This document shows, piece after piece, positions 61,777-64,000 of a stretch of DNA of 64,000 bases. The translations under genes and the position numbers were made by a program. The DNA is from JAFEDN01 sp963795715 (GTDB lineage: Bacteria > Pseudomonadota > Gammaproteobacteria > Coxiellales > Coxiellaceae). Under the pieces are notes generated by a model. It saw only the letters and a list, made by a program, of their open reading frames with translations, did no database searches and had not been told where the DNA came from. How positions within the stretch are numbered: the stretch's first letter is position 1; each line of letters begins with the position of its first letter. The DNA is taken from assembly GCA_963795715.1 (NCBI GenBank), contig CAWCIY010000003.1, positions 620,001 to 684,000 on the forward strand. Direction: 5' to 3'.

Positions 61777-62493
61777 ATGAAAAAATATCTTAAGCTGTTT
61801 GCAGCTGTCTTGCTGTCTTTTTTTGTAATTAATATGGCATTGGCGCAGAACACCAATGAATTGACTATAGTCGGTGTTGCTATGCGCGACAAAAATTTAA
61901 CGACATTTGTGAAAGCGGTTAAAGCAGCCGGTTTAGTCAACACTTTAAAAGGGACTGGCCCATATACTGTATTTGCACCAACCAATGCAGCTTTTGCTAA
62001 ATTACCAAAAGATACCTTAAATAATTTATTAAATAACAAAGCATTATTAGCGGCGATTTTAACTTATCATGTTGTGCCAGGCAAAATAATGGCTGTTAAT
62101 GTTCAAAGTGGTCCAATGAGTACCTTGCAAGGTCAATCTATTACACTAGGTAAAACTCCGGCAGGCGTGCAAGTAAATAACGCTAATGTGGTAAGAGCAG
62201 ATGTTTCAGCTTCTAATGGTGTAGTTCAGGAAATTGATACCGTGTTAATTCCCAGCAATGTGGATTTAAACCAAGTAAACGGAATGCAAAACACTAATAA
62301 CAATAGTTCTGATGCGAATATGCCTCAACAGATGAATGGCAACAATGCTCCAGAAAACTCAGACATGACTCCTAACAACAATAACAATAATACGAATCAA
62401 AATGATATGAATCAAAATCCGCCTGAACAACAAAACAGCGGTTACATGAACGGAGATCAAACTCAACCTAACTCTTCTCAGGGTAATCAGTAA
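61777..62493 (+). CDS. Secreted fasciclin (FAS1) domain protein with Asn/Gln-rich tail
   Basis: 238 residues from ATG 61777, six nt after AAGGAG (GTG 61771 overlaps it). Signal peptide KLFAAVLLSFFVINMALAQ. One FAS1 domain, residues 28-160: LTTFVKAVKAAGLVNTLKGT, GPYTVFAPTNAAFAKLPKDT, LLAAILTYHVVPGKIMAVNV, VQEIDTVLIPSN. The last 75 residues are low complexity, Asn/Gln/Met/Pro rich. Such proteins act in adhesion or are found in the periplasm; similar one-domain FAS1 proteins are common in environmental bacteria. Own transcription unit. Confidence 0.9.
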   Translation: MKKYLKLFAAVLLSFFVINMALAQNTNELTIVGVAMRDKNLTTFVKAVKAAGLVNTLKGTGPYTVFAPTNAAFAKLPKDTLNNLLNNKALLAAILTYHVVPGKIMAVNVQSGPMSTLQGQSITLGKTPAGVQVNNANVVRADVSASNGVVQEIDTVLIPSNVDLNQVNGMQNTNNNSSDANMPQQMNGNNAPENSDMTPNNNNNNTNQNDMNQNPPEQQNSGYMNGDQTQPNSSQGNQ

Positions 62494-62518
62494 TAAATAG
62501 CCGTAACTATCATGCTGC

Positions 62519-62577
62519 CCCCGCGACTTGATCGCGGGGTTGACCGCGGTATCTTAAGAATAGATCCCGCGATCAAG
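62519..62577. repeat. Palindromic repeat, CCCCGCGA...TCGCGGGG
   Basis: Perfect 8-bp stem with 5-nt loop (62519-62539) followed by a second half-copy GATCCCGCGATCAAG (62563-62577). Same family as 24351-24378. It may serve as a terminator for the converging FAS1 gene and the minus-strand gene beyond. Confidence 0.5.
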
Positions 62578-62637
62578 CCTATGCCTTAAATTGACGCCAT
62601 TATGAAGCCATAGGCCCGCCGTTGAACGAGTCTCATT

Positions 62638-63138
62638 TTATTTGGAATTACTGTAAATCGGTTCAAGAATTTTCAAGCAGGATTGAGCCTTTATCTTTTG
62701 CTGACTTTTTGATAACGCCCGGATAGTTTGTTTTAAATAATGTTTCACTACGGCATCACTTGGCTCGATATAGGGCACCGTACATACTTCTTTTAGGTTA
62801 AAATTTTGATTCACCAGTTTTAAAACCCCATCAGGATTTTTTGGCATTGCCAAAGCGACAGAGAAATTCAGACTTTCCGCATTTGAGGCGTCGACGTATG
62901 GTTTGATATTATTTGCAGCCAATAACCACTTAGAGTCACCAGTAGCAATTTTATCAAGTACTTCATCCCATTCCTTAGAATTTTTTAATATAGCATTAAC
63001 CGCTTTTTTATTTGGTTTTTGTAACTGTAATAATAAATTTTTATCAGGATTTATTTGATGACCTGGATTTGCAAAAGCAAGATTTATGACAACTAATCCT
63101 ATTATTATAAAAAAAGATTTAAAATTTACTTTCATCAT
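62638..63138 (-). CDS. Exported protein, candidate immunity protein to the Tlde1-like enzyme
   Basis: 166 residues from the ATG pair at 63138/63135, immediately after the stop of the DUF2778 gene. Signal peptide NFKSFFIIIGLVVINLAFA, so periplasmic. Mature part is helical with paired Cys (LKEVCTVPYIEPSD; IKAQSCLKILEPIY). Size, periplasmic targeting and the one-base spacing match Tldi1-type immunity proteins, which bind the peptidoglycan-modifying effector in the periplasm. Sequence similarity to Tldi1 cannot be judged by eye. Confidence 0.6.
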   Translation of the reverse strand: MMKVNFKSFFIIIGLVVINLAFANPGHQINPDKNLLLQLQKPNKKAVNAILKNSKEWDEVLDKIATGDSKWLLAANNIKPYVDASNAESLNFSVALAMPKNPDGVLKLVNQNFNLKEVCTVPYIEPSDAVVKHYLKQTIRALSKSQQKIKAQSCLKILEPIYSNSK

Positions 63139-63139
63139 A

Positions 63140-63496
63140 TTATTTAACCACTTCCAAAATTTTATCTGCACTTGCACCTATTTTTAAACGGACATCTCTA
63201 GGTAATATGATGCAACCACTGGAAGCAGTATGTGTTGGATTATCGCCATGAATCTCAAAACTAGTACGACCAAGAGCATTATGATTTATAGGAGTTAAAT
63301 TCATAGCAAAAGGTCCAGTTTTATGACTATGGTAAAGCATCCCTATTTTATATTTTCCCTGAGGAATAGGCCCAAAATGTTTAAATGATTGCATGGCAGG
63401 GTTATTTTTTCCTGGCCCCATACCTGAATAACCTGTACTAACCATAGTGCCGTTATACAAAAATTGACCAGTTGATTGTTGGTATATCCATGTCAT
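63140..63496 (-). CDS. DUF2778 / Tlde1-like L,D-transpeptidase-fold peptidoglycan enzyme
   Basis: 118 residues: MTWIYQQSTGQFLYNG, YSGMGPGKNNPAMQSFKHFG, PIPQGKYKIGML, and the catalytic signature SFEIHGDNPTHTASSGCIIL with His and Cys spaced as in YkuD-type enzymes. DUF2778 proteins such as Tlde1 of Salmonella are type VI secretion effectors that cut or exchange D-amino acids in peptidoglycan stem peptides. No signal peptide, fitting delivery by a secretion machine rather than Sec. The next gene is a probable immunity gene. No T6SS structural gene is in the window. Confidence 0.8.
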   Translation of the reverse strand: MTWIYQQSTGQFLYNGTMVSTGYSGMGPGKNNPAMQSFKHFGPIPQGKYKIGMLYHSHKTGPFAMNLTPINHNALGRTSFEIHGDNPTHTASSGCIILPRDVRLKIGASADKILEVVK

Positions 63497-63676
63497 AAAT
63501 CGCTCTCCTTCGAATTAAAATTGCAATTATTATGTTTTTTCTATTTTTAAAAGTCAATTTAATTACAATCTCATCAAAGGGAAGTACAATTTGCACCCAT
63601 GAGTATTTCCACCACATTTCTGAAAATTCATCATTTTAACTACCTTGAAAATAAGTTATGATGTCTTTTTTGGTAT

Positions 63677-63940
63677 GAATTGTCCTCTGTGAGGTACAAA
63701 AATTTTCGTTTTACTTACTTTCGAATTCAAAATGCATTTGCGAGAGAATATTTCCCGCCGTAGCCAAGGCGCTAGCTACGGGGTGGATGCGGAGCCTTTT
63801 TCGCGTGCAGCTTGCGAGCACGAGAAAGGCGCAGCAGACAGGACCAAATGCGATCCATCCGCGGCACCCTTGGCGTAGGCGGGAAATATTCTCGATTTAT
63901 GGGATAAATTAATATTTTTATATCTCACAGAGGTAAATTG
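63677..63940. repeat. MITE-like palindromic element before polA
   Basis: About 264 nt with terminal inverted repeats: GAATTGTCCTCTGTGAGGTA (left) against the reverse complement CAATTTACCTCTGTGAGATA (right). Inner perfect 16-nt arms GAGAATATTTCCCGCC (63744-63759, 63878-63893). The centre is GC-richer than the flanks and carries no gene. Looks like a non-autonomous mobile element or a large stem-loop; the 63497-63676 stretch beside it holds nothing recognisable. Confidence 0.6.
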
Positions 63941-63956
63941 TCAGTCTCACAAATTT

Positions 63957-64000
63957 ATGAATAAAGAATCTCAACCCCCTTTAATATTAGTCGACGGATC
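63957..64000 (+). CDS. polA: DNA polymerase I, first codons only
   Basis: ATG 63957 opens MNKESQPPLILVDGS, which matches the conserved N-terminus of the PolA 5'-nuclease domain (P-x-x-LVDGSxxxYRA). The window ends after about 14 codons, so the call depends on this short match. Confidence 0.7.
   Translation, partial: MNKESQPPLILVDG

Noticed and set aside
1..64000. CRISPR arrays, rRNA genes and intact insertion sequences
   Set aside because: No regularly spaced direct repeats, no rRNA-like sequence and no intact transposase were seen on either strand.

Overview
The window is bacterial chromosome from a gammaproteobacterium, most likely of the order Legionellales (Legionella/Coxiella/Rickettsiella/Berkiella/Aquicella type). 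The evidence is: core gene orders typical of gammaproteobacteria (accC-prmA; hemA-prfA-prmC opposite lolB; tRNA-Gln-prs-rplY-pth-ychF; rplM-rpsI-sspA-sspB); low-GC accessory genes for large helical or ankyrin-like cytoplasmic proteins with no recognisable enzyme domain, as is common for Dot/Icm effectors; and upstream boxes that fit the PmrA consensus known from Legionella and Coxiella (two TTAA-centred 9-mers separated by 2 nt). Genus cannot be settled from the sequence alone.

Layout. 0-2.7 kb: end of accC, prmA, then an accessory gene with a PmrA-like box. 2.7-7.4 kb: ornithine cyclodeaminase-family gene facing away from a fused 5-oxoprolinase/hydantoinase. 7.4-10.9 kb: effector-like genes with decayed duplicates. 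10.9-14.7 kb: a DUF2807 protein and a polyamine pair (speA plus a deoxyhypusine-synthase-like gene). 14.7-16.8 kb: a LysM-like/hydrophobic-tail protein plus a small membrane protein (candidate toxin and immunity), then a small exported protein whose ribosome site lies in a hairpin loop. 16.7-19.2 kb: rdgB, two pilin-like genes and an exported chorismate-lyase-like protein on the minus strand. 19.2-23.1 kb: repeat-rich accessory DNA with three unknown genes, one broken at an A10 tract. 23.3-28.4 kb: heme and translation-termination cluster. 28.4-32.8 kb: an accessory block (hipA-like/HTH pair, truncated ATPase, outer-membrane barrel, lipoprotein) in the place where ispE is often found. 32.8-38.7 kb: prs, rplY, pth, ychF, a Bcr-type exporter and a LysR regulator. 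39-42.3 kb: RloA-type ATPase with a decayed RloB partner, pilW/pilF, a PAP2-family membrane protein. 42.3-44.6 kb: sspB, sspA and rplM, all carrying single-base indels around an intact rpsI. 44.8-57.3 kb: an HU-like protein and two giant tandem paralogues (1968 and 1928 aa), each with its own PmrA-like box. 57.3-61.6 kb: LPD7-like protein, alpha/beta hydrolase and a NitT/TauT-type ABC transporter with several frameshifts. 61.7-64 kb: fasciclin-domain protein, a Tlde1-like (DUF2778) peptidoglycan enzyme with a likely immunity partner, a palindromic element and the first codons of polA.

The strongest candidate for something undescribed is the tandem pair of giant helical proteins: identical promoters, near-identical ends and a diversified middle, apparently under the same PmrA-type control as two other accessory loci in the window. 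Two further candidate effector/immunity pairs (14.7-16.2 kb and 62.6-63.5 kb) suggest contact with competitors. A caution for the reader: indels, mainly single-base insertions, cluster at 42.3-44.6 kb and 58.5-61.6 kb. One affected gene (rplM) is normally essential, so local sequence error must be excluded before these genes are called pseudogenes.
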